From NCBI RefSeq assembly GCF_000718025.1, contig NZ_JODS01000025.1, forward strand, positions 119,332 through 183,331: a DNA stretch of 64,000 nt, read 5' to 3'. Under the pieces are notes generated by a model. The model did not search any database. It was not told the origin of the DNA and saw only the letters and a program-made list of their open reading frames with translations. The DNA is from Kitasatospora purpeofusca (GTDB lineage Bacteria > Actinomycetota > Actinomycetes > Streptomycetales > Streptomycetaceae). Positions within the stretch are counted from its first letter, which is position 1. Every line of letters begins with the position of its first letter. Position numbers and translations under genes: made by a program. Of the stretch, positions 8,896-17,306 are shown in pieces.

Positions 8896-9510
8896 CTAGG
8901 CGGGGTGCGGGGTGCGGTCGCGGACCATCAGGGCGGCCCGCTTGTCGGGCAGGTCGAGTTCGGCTGCGAGTCGGAAGCCGGCCCGCCGGAAGGCGCGGAC
9001 GGAGCGCCGGTTGCGGACGTCCGGCTCGGCGACCACCCGTTCGCAGTGCGGGCGCTCCCGGAGCAGGCGGTCGGTCAGGGCCGTGAGCAGGGTGGTGCCG
9101 AGGCCCCGGCTGCGGCTGGCGGCGGGCCCGAGCAGCAGGTGCAGTCCGGTGTCGTGCGGCCGGGCCGGGTAGTGCGCGGCGAGCGGGTCGAGGTCGGCGC
9201 GGTAGACCTCCCAGTAGCTCATCGGGGTGTGGTCGAGCAGTCCGAGGCAGGGCAGGCTGCGGCCGTCGCCGTCGAGCTGGTGGCGCAGGTGCCGTTCGGT
9301 GACGGCGGACGGGCCGGCGAGTTCCCAGAACGCGGCCACCTCGGGGTCGTTCATCCAGCGGGTGAGCAGGCCGAGGTCGGCGGGGAGCCGGACCTGGCGG
9401 AGCCGGAACTCCCCGGCGGCGGTGGCCATCGCGCCCCACCCCGCCGGTTCGTCGACGCCGGAGCGCCCGTTCACCAGCCCGTTCACCAGCCCGTTCACCG
9501 GCCCGCTCAC
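8896..9510 (-). CDS. Siderophore GNAT N-acyltransferase (IucB/DesC family)
   Basis: The product acylates the N-hydroxyamine to make a hydroxamate. It matches the siderophore acetyltransferase family (Acetyltransf_8). The TRWMNDPEVAAFWELAGP segment is typical, followed by the acetyl-CoA loop SRGLGTTLL and RNRRSVRAFRRAGF. Two starts are possible. GTG 9510 overlaps the previous stop by 4 bp (GTGA), giving 204 residues with an odd VNGLVNGLVNG leader. ATG 9429 gives 177 residues starting just before the domain. I list the coupled GTG, but ATG is equally plausible. The hydroxylase start lies 15 bp downstream. Confidence 0.87.
   Translation of the reverse strand: MSGPVNGLVNGLVNGRSGVDEPAGWGAMATAAGEFRLRQVRLPADLGLLTRWMNDPEVAAFWELAGPSAVTERHLRHQLDGDGRSLPCLGLLDHTPMSYWEVYRADLDPLAAHYPARPHDTGLHLLLGPAASRSRGLGTTLLTALTDRLLRERPHCERVVAEPDVRNRRSVRAFRRAGFRLAAELDLPDKRAALMVRDRTPHPA
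9469..9504. repeat. Three tandem 12-bp repeats at the iucA/iucB junction
   Basis: GTTCACCAGCCC occurs twice and then GTTCACCGGCCC once, immediately downstream of the IucA-like stop. If the upstream GTG start is used, they encode Val-Asn-Gly-Leu units. They could be a slippage-generated linker or a spacer between cistrons. Confidence 0.85.
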
Positions 9511-11387
9511 GCGCCCGCCACCGGGTTGGGCAGCTCGATGTAGACGGACTGGGTGGCGACCGGCCCCACCAGCTCGTCCAGGCCCTGGATCCGGGTGAGC
9601 AGATTGGCCTTGCAGGGCAGCGTCGGGGCGTCGAGCAGCAGGCCCGGCAGCGCGGAGCCGGTGGCCCGGGCGGCGGGCCCGGACAGGAAGCGCCGGAGGG
9701 CGGCCAGCAGCAGGGCCTCGTCGGCGAGGCGTTGCGAGCCGAGGGCGCCGATCAGGCCGAGGACGTGGTTGATGCCCAGGTAGTAGGCGAAGTGGTGGTC
9801 GATCACCGGGTCGTCGAGGAAGGTGTCGCTGCGCGCGCCGAGGCCGGGCAGCCGGGCGGTGAGCCGGTCGGTGGCGCTGTGCCGGTAGTAGTAGCCCTGG
9901 TTGTCGCGGTAGCGGCCGCCGTTCGGCCAGCCGTCGGCGTCGAGCAGCACCAGGCTGTTCTGCTGGTGGGCCTCCAGCGCGATGCCGGCCTGTCCGTCCA
10001 GCCAGAGCACGGGCAGCACGACGGCGTCCAGGTAGCGCAGGAACCATTCGGCCGCCACGGTGGGCAGCGGGCGGCCGGTGCGGGCCGCGAGCGTCCGCAG
10101 CAGGTCGCCGAGCCGGGACCGGACGCGGCCGGCCTCCTCGCCGGCCCCCGCCGGGTGCGGCCGCTCGGCGACCAGCCCGGCCACGCAGTGGGCGCGGTCG
10201 CCGGGGGCGAAGGGCTGGGCGCGCAGCACGGTGTCCAGGCCGCCGGGGTCGCCGAGGCCGGGGTGGTCGACGCCGATCCAGGCGGGGTCGCGGACGATGT
10301 CGAAGCCGGGGTGGGCGGCCCGCCACTCGGCGCCGAGGCCGCTCTCCAGCAGCCGGTGCATCTCCAGGCCCCGGTGGAGCTCCTTGCGGAGGTTCTCCCG
10401 GCGGGAGTTGGTGATCCGCAGGCCGAGCGAGAGCTTCAGCATCCAGGGGGTGCCGGGCCGGTAGACGGTGCGCACCGAGGAGGTCGGGTACCAGGCGGCG
10501 CCGGACGGGCCGAGGTCGTGCAGCCGGCCCTCGGTGAGCAGGGCGGCGACGGCCGGGCGGTGGGCGAGTTCGCGGGCCTGCCAGGGGTGCAGCGGCAGGG
10601 CGGCGGTGCCGGGCGGCAGCAGGGCGGGGTCGCCGAGGAGCTGGGCGGTGATCCGGTCGGCGCCCTCGGTGAGGGCGGAGCCGGCGGCGAGCAGCTCGCG
10701 GTCGACGGCGTACCAGTGCAGTTGGAAGGAGCCGTGCAGCTCGGGCGAGTAGGCGGCGCTCTGGGCGGGGCCGAGGCCGTCGCGGCTCTTGGGGGTGGGG
10801 TGCAGCGGGTGGCCGAGCAGCAGGGACTGCTCGGTGGCGAGGAACTCGGAGCGCTCGGGCCCGCCGGGCGCCGGGGCGGTGCCGGAGCGGTGGTGGGCCA
10901 GGATGTCGGCGGTGCGGACCACCGAGTCGGCGACCCGGGCGGCGAGGTCGGCGACCTGCCCGGGGTCGGGCCGGTCGGCGGCCGCGGCGGCGAGCAGGGC
11001 GGCGGCGGTGACGGCGTCCACCGGGGCCTCGTGGAGGTCCGGGCCGGCCCCGAGGGTGGGCGGGCCGAACCGGTGCCAGCCGGCCGGCGACCAGTGCCGG
11101 ACGGGGGCGGAGAGCCGGGCGGCGCCGCCGAGGACGGCGATCCGCAGGTGTCCGTCCGGGCCGGGCGCGGCGCGGGTCTCGCGGGCCCAGCAGCGCAACA
11201 GGGCTTCCACGGCGGCCTGTTCGGCGGCGACGGCCGGGTCCGGGTGGAGCAGCCGGTCGGACGGGACCGGGGCGGCGGGAACGGCGGCGGCGGCGGGAGT
11301 GGTGGCGGGCGGACCGGCGGCGGGGGCCGCGGGGCCGGGTCGGCCGGCCGGGATGTCGGGCGGGGCTCCGGTGAGGGCGGTGCTCAA
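9507..11387 (-). CDS. IucA/IucC-family NIS siderophore synthetase (IucA-like)
   Basis: This first gene of the operon encodes a second NIS synthetase of 626 residues. Visible family segments are LPLHPWQARELA, the ATP-binding PTSSVRTVYRPGTPWMLK with KLSLGLRITNSRRENL, LEAHQQNSLVLLD and KANLLTRIQG. The start is TTG 11387 with AAGGAG 5 bp upstream; the open frame reaches back to 11540 but would cross the iron box. An Ala/Pro-rich leader of about 50 residues precedes the conserved domain. Two NIS synthetases plus one hydroxylase and one acyltransferase is the aerobactin gene set, so this one would make the first citrate-amide bond. This is inferred from gene content. Confidence 0.88.
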   Translation of the reverse strand: MSTALTGAPPDIPAGRPGPAAPAAGPPATTPAAAAVPAAPVPSDRLLHPDPAVAAEQAAVEALLRCWARETRAAPGPDGHLRIAVLGGAARLSAPVRHWSPAGWHRFGPPTLGAGPDLHEAPVDAVTAAALLAAAAADRPDPGQVADLAARVADSVVRTADILAHHRSGTAPAPGGPERSEFLATEQSLLLGHPLHPTPKSRDGLGPAQSAAYSPELHGSFQLHWYAVDRELLAAGSALTEGADRITAQLLGDPALLPPGTAALPLHPWQARELAHRPAVAALLTEGRLHDLGPSGAAWYPTSSVRTVYRPGTPWMLKLSLGLRITNSRRENLRKELHRGLEMHRLLESGLGAEWRAAHPGFDIVRDPAWIGVDHPGLGDPGGLDTVLRAQPFAPGDRAHCVAGLVAERPHPAGAGEEAGRVRSRLGDLLRTLAARTGRPLPTVAAEWFLRYLDAVVLPVLWLDGQAGIALEAHQQNSLVLLDADGWPNGGRYRDNQGYYYRHSATDRLTARLPGLGARSDTFLDDPVIDHHFAYYLGINHVLGLIGALGSQRLADEALLLAALRRFLSGPAARATGSALPGLLLDAPTLPCKANLLTRIQGLDELVGPVATQSVYIELPNPVAGA

Positions 11388-11716
11388 TGCTGCTCCTTGG
11401 TGCGCGTGGAGTGCCGACGCGCGTGGGGTGGAGAAATCCGGCGGGCGCTCGCACCGTCGCGTCAGGTAAGGGTTACCTATCCCTGACGGTTGATCACAAG
11501 GGCGCTTCACTCGTCCGGGTGAAGACCGGTGAAGGTTCACCTTTCGGCAGGGAGCTGGGCCCCCAGTGCCAACGAGCCGGCGGCGCTCGCGTCACAGATC
11601 GGTGACCGCCGCCGGGCACCGCAACCGGGGGCCGCCCGGTGCCGTCCTGGTGGCCAGTGGCAGACTCCAGGACGGCGGCCCGCCGCCCACACCGAACCAC
11701 CAGGGGGACAGCACTC
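11388..11716. other. Divergent region between siderophore operon and protease gene
   Basis: This 329-bp region holds the iron box and a possible minus-strand promoter overlapping it (TTGTGA at 11494-11499, TAACCC at 11470-11475, 18-bp spacing). No separate promoter for the protease gene stands out. The second half (11560-11700) is GC-rich without recognisable sites. Confidence 0.6.
11462..11480 (-). promoter_or_regulatory. Iron box (DmdR/IdeR-type operator)
   Basis: TCAGGTAAGGGTTACCTAT matches 14 of 19 positions of the actinobacterial iron-box consensus TTAGGTTAGGCTAACCTAA and keeps the dyad symmetry. It lies 75 bp upstream of the IucA-like start and overlaps a possible -10 element. Iron-loaded DmdR1/IdeR binding here would repress the operon when iron is plentiful. 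Confidence 0.82.
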
Positions 11717-12904
11717 ATGCCAGCGATCCACCGGTCAGCCGCGGCCGCGGTCCTCGCCGCGGGGACCCTGTTCGCCGTCACCGCCTGCGGCCCCGACGGG
11801 CCTTCGGGCGGCGGGGGAACCGCCGCCCCGCCGCCCTCGACGGGCACCTCCGCCTCCGCCACCGCCGCGGGGGGCGGCAGTGGTGTGATCGGCGGCATCA
11901 CCCTGCCCACCGGCATCCCGACCAGTCTGCTGGAGGGCCTGCCGAAGAGCTGGGACGACCTGACCCGGTGGAAGTTCGAGGACTGGGACAACTGGGCGTC
12001 CAAGCACGTCTTCAACAACCCGATCGTCAAGGACTTCTGGAACCCGGACAAGATGGGCGACTCCAAGCCGGCCGACCCGGCGCCGCCCACCGCCAAGCCC
12101 GCCGACGACGCCGGGGTCACCGACCCCGAGCCCGCGGTGGTCAAGGCCGTACCGGTGCCGCGTCCGTACACCAAGCAGCCGTCCGGCAAGGTCTTCTTCT
12201 CCGCCGAGGGCGGCCGGGGCAACTGCTCGGCCACCGTGGTCCAGGACCCGGCGCACCCGGGGAAGAGCAACCTGGTCTGGACGGCCGGCCACTGCGTCCA
12301 CCCGGGCAAGGGCGGCAACTACTTCAAGGACCTGGTGTTCGTCCCCGCCTACAACAACTCGGGTGCCTCCAGCGGCGGCAAGAAGGCCCCGCTGGCCGAC
12401 CTGGCCCCGCTCGGCACCTGGTGGGCGAAGGACGTGGTGACCTCGCCGCAGTGGCTGGTCGAGGGCGGCGGGACCGGTGACGCGGCGAACCAGTACGACT
12501 TCGCGATCATGCGGGTGAGCAACCAGACCGACAGCGGCAAGTCGCTGGAGGAGACGGTCGGCGGGGCCGTCCCGGTCTGGTTCGACGCCCCGCGCGACAA
12601 GGTCACCGCCACCGCCGTCGGCTACCCGCTGTACAAGCCGTTCGACGGCCAGGAGCTGTACAAGTGCGAGGGCGGGAAGCCGACCCGGCTCTCCTTCGAC
12701 CCGAAGCGCCCGTCGATGCTCACCATCGGCTGCAACATGACCCAGGGCTCCAGCGGCGGCGGCTGGTTCGCGCCGATGCCGGACGGCAAGCTCGCGCTGG
12801 TCTCCAACACCTCGATCGGCACCCAGGACCACACCTCGCTGAGCGGGCCCTACCTGGAGACGGTCGCCAAGCAGGCGCTGGACTGGATCGCCAAGAAGAA
12901 GTAG
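11717..12904 (+). CDS. Secreted trypsin/V8-like serine protease lipoprotein
   Basis: From ATG 11717 (GGGGGA 8 bp upstream) the product is 395 residues. It begins with a lipoprotein signal whose lipobox ends VTAC, followed by a Gly/Pro/Ser-rich spacer. The chymotrypsin-fold catalytic residues are visible: His in VWTAGHCVHPG, Asp in YDFAIMRV, and Ser in MTQGSSGGGWF. It is probably anchored outside the membrane and cuts extracellular protein; substrates are unknown. It is divergent from the siderophore operon and separated from hflX by a very strong terminator. An upstream in-frame ATG at 11639 would put the signal peptide internal, so I rejected it. Confidence 0.88.
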   Translation: MPAIHRSAAAAVLAAGTLFAVTACGPDGPSGGGGTAAPPPSTGTSASATAAGGGSGVIGGITLPTGIPTSLLEGLPKSWDDLTRWKFEDWDNWASKHVFNNPIVKDFWNPDKMGDSKPADPAPPTAKPADDAGVTDPEPAVVKAVPVPRPYTKQPSGKVFFSAEGGRGNCSATVVQDPAHPGKSNLVWTAGHCVHPGKGGNYFKDLVFVPAYNNSGASSGGKKAPLADLAPLGTWWAKDVVTSPQWLVEGGGTGDAANQYDFAIMRVSNQTDSGKSLEETVGGAVPVWFDAPRDKVTATAVGYPLYKPFDGQELYKCEGGKPTRLSFDPKRPSMLTIGCNMTQGSSGGGWFAPMPDGKLALVSNTSIGTQDHTSLSGPYLETVAKQALDWIAKKK

Positions 12905-12936
12905 CCCGGCGCGGCCGCCGGGAAGATCCGGCCGGG

Positions 12937-12991
12937 AACGCGAACGGCCCCGGTCCCCTCCTCGCGGGAGGGGACCGGGGCCGTTCGCGTT
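12937..12991. terminator. Very strong bidirectional terminator hairpin
   Basis: A perfect 24-bp inverted repeat (12937-12960 with 12968-12991) encloses a 7-nt loop, between the convergent protease and hflX genes. It should terminate both transcripts. The arms read through AACGCGAACGGCCCC on one side and its exact complement on the other. Confidence 0.9.
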
Positions 12992-13007
12992 CTTCGCGCG
13001 GTGGGGA

Positions 13008-14516
13008 TCAGCCCTGCGGCGTCAGCGCCACGGCGAAGGCCTCCAGCTCGGCGGCCAGCTCGGCCGGCACCTTGGCGTGCAGCAGGGTGCCCTCGCCGGT
13101 GTGCTCGGCGCCGAGCAGCTCGCCCTCGGCGTGCACCCGGGACACCAGCGCGCCCTGGGTGTACGGGACCAGCGCGTGCACCTCGACGGCAGGCCGCGGC
13201 AGCTCGTCGTCGATGAGCGCGAGCAGCTCCTCGATGCCGACGCCGGTGCGGGCCGACACCACGATGGCGTGCGGCTCGCGGCGCAGCAGCCGCTGCAGCA
13301 CCAGCGGGTCGGCCGCGTCGGCCTTGTTGATCACCACGATCTCCGGCACGTTCTGCGCGTCGACCGAGACGACCACCTCGCGGACGGCGGCCAGCTGCGT
13401 CTCCGGCTCGGGGTGCGAGCCGTCCACCACGTGCAGGATGAGGTCGGCGTCGGCGACCTCCTCCATGGTGGAGCGGAACGCCTCGACCAGGTGGTGCGGC
13501 AGGTGCCGGACGAAGCCGACGGTGTCGGCCAGGGTGTAGACCCGGCCGCTCGGCGTCTGCGCCCGGCGCACGGTCGGGTCGAGGGTGGCGAACAGCGAGT
13601 TCTCCACCAGCACGCCCGCCCCGGTGAGCCGGTTGAGCAGCGAGGACTTGCCGGCGTTGGTGTAGCCGGCGATGGCCACGGACGGCACCTGGTGGCGCTT
13701 GCGCTCCTGGCGCTTGGTGTCGCGGCCCTTCTTCATGTCGGCGATCTCCTTGCGGAGCTTCGCCATCTTCTCCCGGATCCGGCGCCGGTCGGTCTCGATC
13801 TTGGTCTCACCGGGACCGCGGGTGGCCATGCCGCCGCCGGAGGAGCCGGAGCCGCCACCACCCATCTGCCGGGAGAGCGACTGGCCCCAGCCGCGCAGTC
13901 GCGGCAGCATGTACTGCATCTGCGCGAGCGAGACCTGCGCCTTGCCCTCGCGGGACTTGGCGTGCTGGGCGAAGATGTCCAGGATCAGGGCCGTCCGGTC
14001 GACGACCTTGACCTTGACCACGTCCTCCAGGTGGATCAGCTGGCCCGGGGTGAGCTCACCGTCGCAGACCACGGTGTCGGCGCCGCTGGCGGCGACGATG
14101 TCGCGCAGGTCCTTGGCCTTGCCGGAACCGATGTAGGTGGCCGCGTCGGGCTTGTCACGGCGCTGGATCACGCCGTCCAGCACCTCGGAGCCGGCCGTCT
14201 CGGCCAGGGCGGCGAGCTCGGCCATCGAGTTCTCCGCCTCCTCCAGGGTGCCGTCGGTCCAGACCCCGACGAGCACCACGCGCTCCAGGCGGAGCTGGCG
14301 GTACTCGACCTCGGTGACGTCCTCGAGCTCGGTGGAGAGGCCGGCGACACGGCGCAGCGCGGCGCGCTCGCTGCGGTCGTACTGGTCGCCGTCGTAGTGG
14401 TGGCCGTGGTCCTCGTCGATGGCCGCGAGGTCCTCGTCCATGAGGGCTTCCGCCCGCAGACCGTCGATGCGGCGCGTGGCGTCGGTCTGGTCGCGGGTGT
14501 CGAACGTGGAGGTCAT
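13008..14516 (-). CDS. hflX: GTPase HflX
   Basis: HflX is a ribosome-associated GTPase that splits stalled or stressed 70S ribosomes. The 502-residue product has the HflX N-terminal domain with ATYIGSGKAKDL and VVCDGELTPGQ, then the glycine-rich connector GGGGSGSSGGGMATRGPGE. The G domain follows: G1 GYTNAGKSS, G3 DTVGF, G4 NKAD. ATG 14516 follows AAGGAC. An acidic leader of about 60 residues is longer than in E. coli HflX but normal in actinomycetes. It is monocistronic in appearance, with a strong terminator just after the stop. Confidence 0.95.
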   Translation of the reverse strand: MTSTFDTRDQTDATRRIDGLRAEALMDEDLAAIDEDHGHHYDGDQYDRSERAALRRVAGLSTELEDVTEVEYRQLRLERVVLVGVWTDGTLEEAENSMAELAALAETAGSEVLDGVIQRRDKPDAATYIGSGKAKDLRDIVAASGADTVVCDGELTPGQLIHLEDVVKVKVVDRTALILDIFAQHAKSREGKAQVSLAQMQYMLPRLRGWGQSLSRQMGGGGSGSSGGGMATRGPGETKIETDRRRIREKMAKLRKEIADMKKGRDTKRQERKRHQVPSVAIAGYTNAGKSSLLNRLTGAGVLVENSLFATLDPTVRRAQTPSGRVYTLADTVGFVRHLPHHLVEAFRSTMEEVADADLILHVVDGSHPEPETQLAAVREVVVSVDAQNVPEIVVINKADAADPLVLQRLLRREPHAIVVSARTGVGIEELLALIDDELPRPAVEVHALVPYTQGALVSRVHAEGELLGAEHTGEGTLLHAKVPAELAAELEAFAVALTPQG

Positions 14517-14623
14517 TCTGTCCTTCGGCTGCTGGAACGGGTGGCCTGTGCGCGACCGTACGGACGGTCGTGCCGGGAGTCTGCCCAGCTGCCGCCCCGA
14601 CTACCACTCGGGCGAGGTGCGAG

Positions 14624-17101
14624 CTACCCCTCGGGGCCGCGGTTCGGACTGGGACTCCTCTGCCCCGAGAACGCCGCGGTCCGGCCGTGAATTCCCCATG
14701 ATGTTCGCACGCCGGGCGCGGACGGGTCATCCGCATTTACCTCCGGCGCCGCCGGGTCGTCCGCCGGACGGCCCGCCGCGCCGGTCGGGGCGGCCGGGGC
14801 CCGGCCGGGACCGCCGCCGGGCGGGGCGTGCGGCCGCTCCACGTCGTACACCCCGGAGACCCGCAGCATCGCCCGCAGCACCGCGGCCAGCGCGGCCGGG
14901 TCCGGCAGCTCGACGGTGTAGGTGTGCCGGACCCGCAGCTCCTGCGGCGGCTCGACCTCGGCCGAGACGATGCCGACGCCCTCCCCCGAGATCGCGGCGG
15001 TGAGGTCGGCGAGCAGCCGGGGCCGGTTCAGCGCCTCGGCCCGCAGGGTGGCCCGGTAGCCGGCCGGCGGGGCGCCGCCGGGGCGCCAGTCGACCTCCAG
15101 CGCGCCGCGCCCGTCGGCCCGCATCCGCTCCCCCGCCGGGCAGCCGGCCCGGTGCACGGCGACCGCGCCGCCGCGGATCGGGTAGCCGACGATCTCGTCC
15201 GGCGGCACCGGGGTGCAGCAGCGGGCCAGCCGGACCGGTGCGCCCGGGCGCCCGGCCGCGGTGACCGGGACGGCCGGCCGGCCGGCGGCGACGGGGTGGG
15301 CGGGCGGCGCGGGCTGGCTCGGCGAGGGACCGGTGCGGACCACCGGGCGGCGCTCCGGGTGGTCGGCCAGCCAGCGTTCGATGGCGATCCTGGCGGCCGG
15401 GGTGCGGGCGTGCGCGAGCCACTCGGGGGCGGGGCCGGAGGGCTCGGAGCGGCGCCGGCCGGCCGGCGCGGCGGAGCGCCCGGCACCCCCGGGCCCGTCG
15501 ACGCCGTCGGAGCCGTCGGGTCCGTCCGAGCCGTCCGGCCCGTGGGGGCCGTCCGACGCGTCCGAGCCGTCGGTGAGGATGGCCACCCGGTCGCCGTCCT
15601 GCAGCACGGTGGAGAGCGCCACCAGCCGCCCGTTCACCCGCGCCCCGATACATCGGTGCCCGGTCTCCTCGCCCAGCAGGTAGGCGGCGTCCACGCAGGT
15701 CGCCCCGGCCCGGAGCTGAAGCGTTTCACCGAGCTCGGTGACCGCGGTGATCTCGCGGTCACCGGCGAGGTCGGCGGTGAGGGCGGACCAGAAGGCGTCC
15801 GGGTCCGGGGTCTCCTGCTGCCACTCCAGCAACCGGGAGAGCCAGCCCGGCCGGGCCGGGTCGGTGCGGTCCAGCTCGTCCGGGGCCTGCTCGCCGCCGC
15901 GCGCGGGCTGCCGGGGGTCGCCGAGCGCCACCACCCCGGTCTCGGCGATCTCGTGCATCCGCCGGGTGCGCACCAGCACCTCGACCACCTCGCCGCCCGC
16001 CAGCGCCACCGCGGTGTGCAGCGACTGGTAGAGGTTGAACTTGGGCGCGGCCACGAAGTCCTTGAACTCGCCCGGCAGCGGCGTCCAGCAGGTGTGCAGC
16101 TCGCCGAGCACGGCGTAGCAGTCGGCGTTCTCCTCGACCACCACCAGCAGCCGCCCGAAGTCGGCCGGCTGCGGCTCCTGCGGCCGGCCGTCCCGTCCCG
16201 GGGCGGCGTCCCGCTTGAGCAGCACCCGGTGCAGCGAGACGCAGTGCCGGGGCCGGACGGTCACCTCGGCGGCGACCCCGGCCTCGGCGAGCTGGCGGCC
16301 CAGCGCGCCGGCGAACGGCGCCAGCAGGGTGTCGGGGCCGTCCTCGTGCCGGGCCAGCAGGGCACGGGTGCGGGCGTGCTCCTCCGGGTGCAGGGTGGCG
16401 AAGACGATGTCCTCCAGCTCCGCCTTCAGCACCTGGATGCCGAGCCGCTCGGCCAGCGGGATCAGCACGTCCCGGGTGACCTTGGCGATCCGCACCTGGC
16501 TGGCCGGCTTCATGTGCCGGATGGTCCGCATGTTGTGCAGCCGGTCGGCGAGCTTGATCACCATCACCCGGACGTCGTCCCCGGTGGCGACCAGCATCTT
16601 GCGGAAGGTCTCCGCCTCCGCCGCCGCCCCGAAGTCGACCTTCTCCAGCTTGGTCACCCCGTCGACCAGGTAGGCGACTTCGGGCCCGAAGCCCTCGGCC
16701 ACCTGGTCCAGCGTCAACTCGGTGTCCTCCACGGTGTCGTGGAGCAGCGAGGCGACCAAGGTGGTGGTGCCGGCGCCGAGTTGGGCCAGGATCATGGTGA
16801 CGGCCAGCGGATGGGTGATGTACGGCTCGCCGCTCTTCCGCTTCTGGCCCCGGTGGCTCTCCTCCGCCAGCCGGTAGGCACGGCCGAGGAGGCCGAGGTC
16901 GGCCTGCGGATGGTGCCGCCGGTGCGCCTGGACCAGCGGTTCGAGGGCGTCGGGCACGGGCGGGCGCCCGGTGGCCAGCAGCGCGGCGCGCCCGGCGCGT
17001 CCGAGCGCGGCCCGGCCCAGTCCGCCGAGCGGCCGTCTGGGCCCGGCTTGCCGTGCGGACGTCGGCTGCCCCGCCAGGGGCTGCCCGGCTTCGATGGTCA
17101 T
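14624..17101 (-). CDS. rshA: RelA/SpoT-homologue (p)ppGpp synthetase/hydrolase RshA
   Basis: This 825-residue long-form RSH protein makes and degrades (p)ppGpp. The HD hydrolase domain shows LLHDTVEDT and KLADRLHNMRT. The synthetase domain has AAPKFNLYQSLHT and VEVLVRTRRMHEIAE, then TGS and a C-terminal ACT domain (LRAEALNRPRLLADLTAAI). Compared with classical Rel, the synthetase RPKH motif reads RPRH and the Gly-Tyr loop is altered, as I recall for the second streptomycete RSH (RshA). An Asp/Gly/Ser-rich low-complexity linker lies between TGS and the helical region. ATG 17101 has GGAGG at 5-bp spacing; GTG 17107 overlaps that ribosome site less well. Confidence 0.9.
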   Translation of the reverse strand: MTIEAGQPLAGQPTSARQAGPRRPLGGLGRAALGRAGRAALLATGRPPVPDALEPLVQAHRRHHPQADLGLLGRAYRLAEESHRGQKRKSGEPYITHPLAVTMILAQLGAGTTTLVASLLHDTVEDTELTLDQVAEGFGPEVAYLVDGVTKLEKVDFGAAAEAETFRKMLVATGDDVRVMVIKLADRLHNMRTIRHMKPASQVRIAKVTRDVLIPLAERLGIQVLKAELEDIVFATLHPEEHARTRALLARHEDGPDTLLAPFAGALGRQLAEAGVAAEVTVRPRHCVSLHRVLLKRDAAPGRDGRPQEPQPADFGRLLVVVEENADCYAVLGELHTCWTPLPGEFKDFVAAPKFNLYQSLHTAVALAGGEVVEVLVRTRRMHEIAETGVVALGDPRQPARGGEQAPDELDRTDPARPGWLSRLLEWQQETPDPDAFWSALTADLAGDREITAVTELGETLQLRAGATCVDAAYLLGEETGHRCIGARVNGRLVALSTVLQDGDRVAILTDGSDASDGPHGPDGSDGPDGSDGVDGPGGAGRSAAPAGRRRSEPSGPAPEWLAHARTPAARIAIERWLADHPERRPVVRTGPSPSQPAPPAHPVAAGRPAVPVTAAGRPGAPVRLARCCTPVPPDEIVGYPIRGGAVAVHRAGCPAGERMRADGRGALEVDWRPGGAPPAGYRATLRAEALNRPRLLADLTAAISGEGVGIVSAEVEPPQELRVRHTYTVELPDPAALAAVLRAMLRVSGVYDVERPHAPPGGGPGRAPAAPTGAAGRPADDPAAPEVNADDPSAPGVRTSWGIHGRTAAFSGQRSPSPNRGPEG

Positions 17102-17306
17102 CGGCACCTCCGGCAGCGGTACCGGGGGCGTGGGCCGACCCGGTGGTCCATGCTACCGAGCAGAGCACGTTCCGCGATGCCCCGCTTCCCGTCCGTCATC
17201 CCTGTCACTCGAACGGGGGGATTCGATCCGATACGAATTGGGCAAACGCGATCCTCGACGGCCGAGCGGCCCGGAGAACGCTCCCCGGACCGCTCGTGAG
17301 GGACGG

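Noticed and set aside
5583..11387. Assignment of the siderophore genes to the desferrioxamine (desABCD) pathway
   Set aside because: There is no lysine decarboxylase gene and there are two NIS synthetases, which fits the aerobactin set instead.
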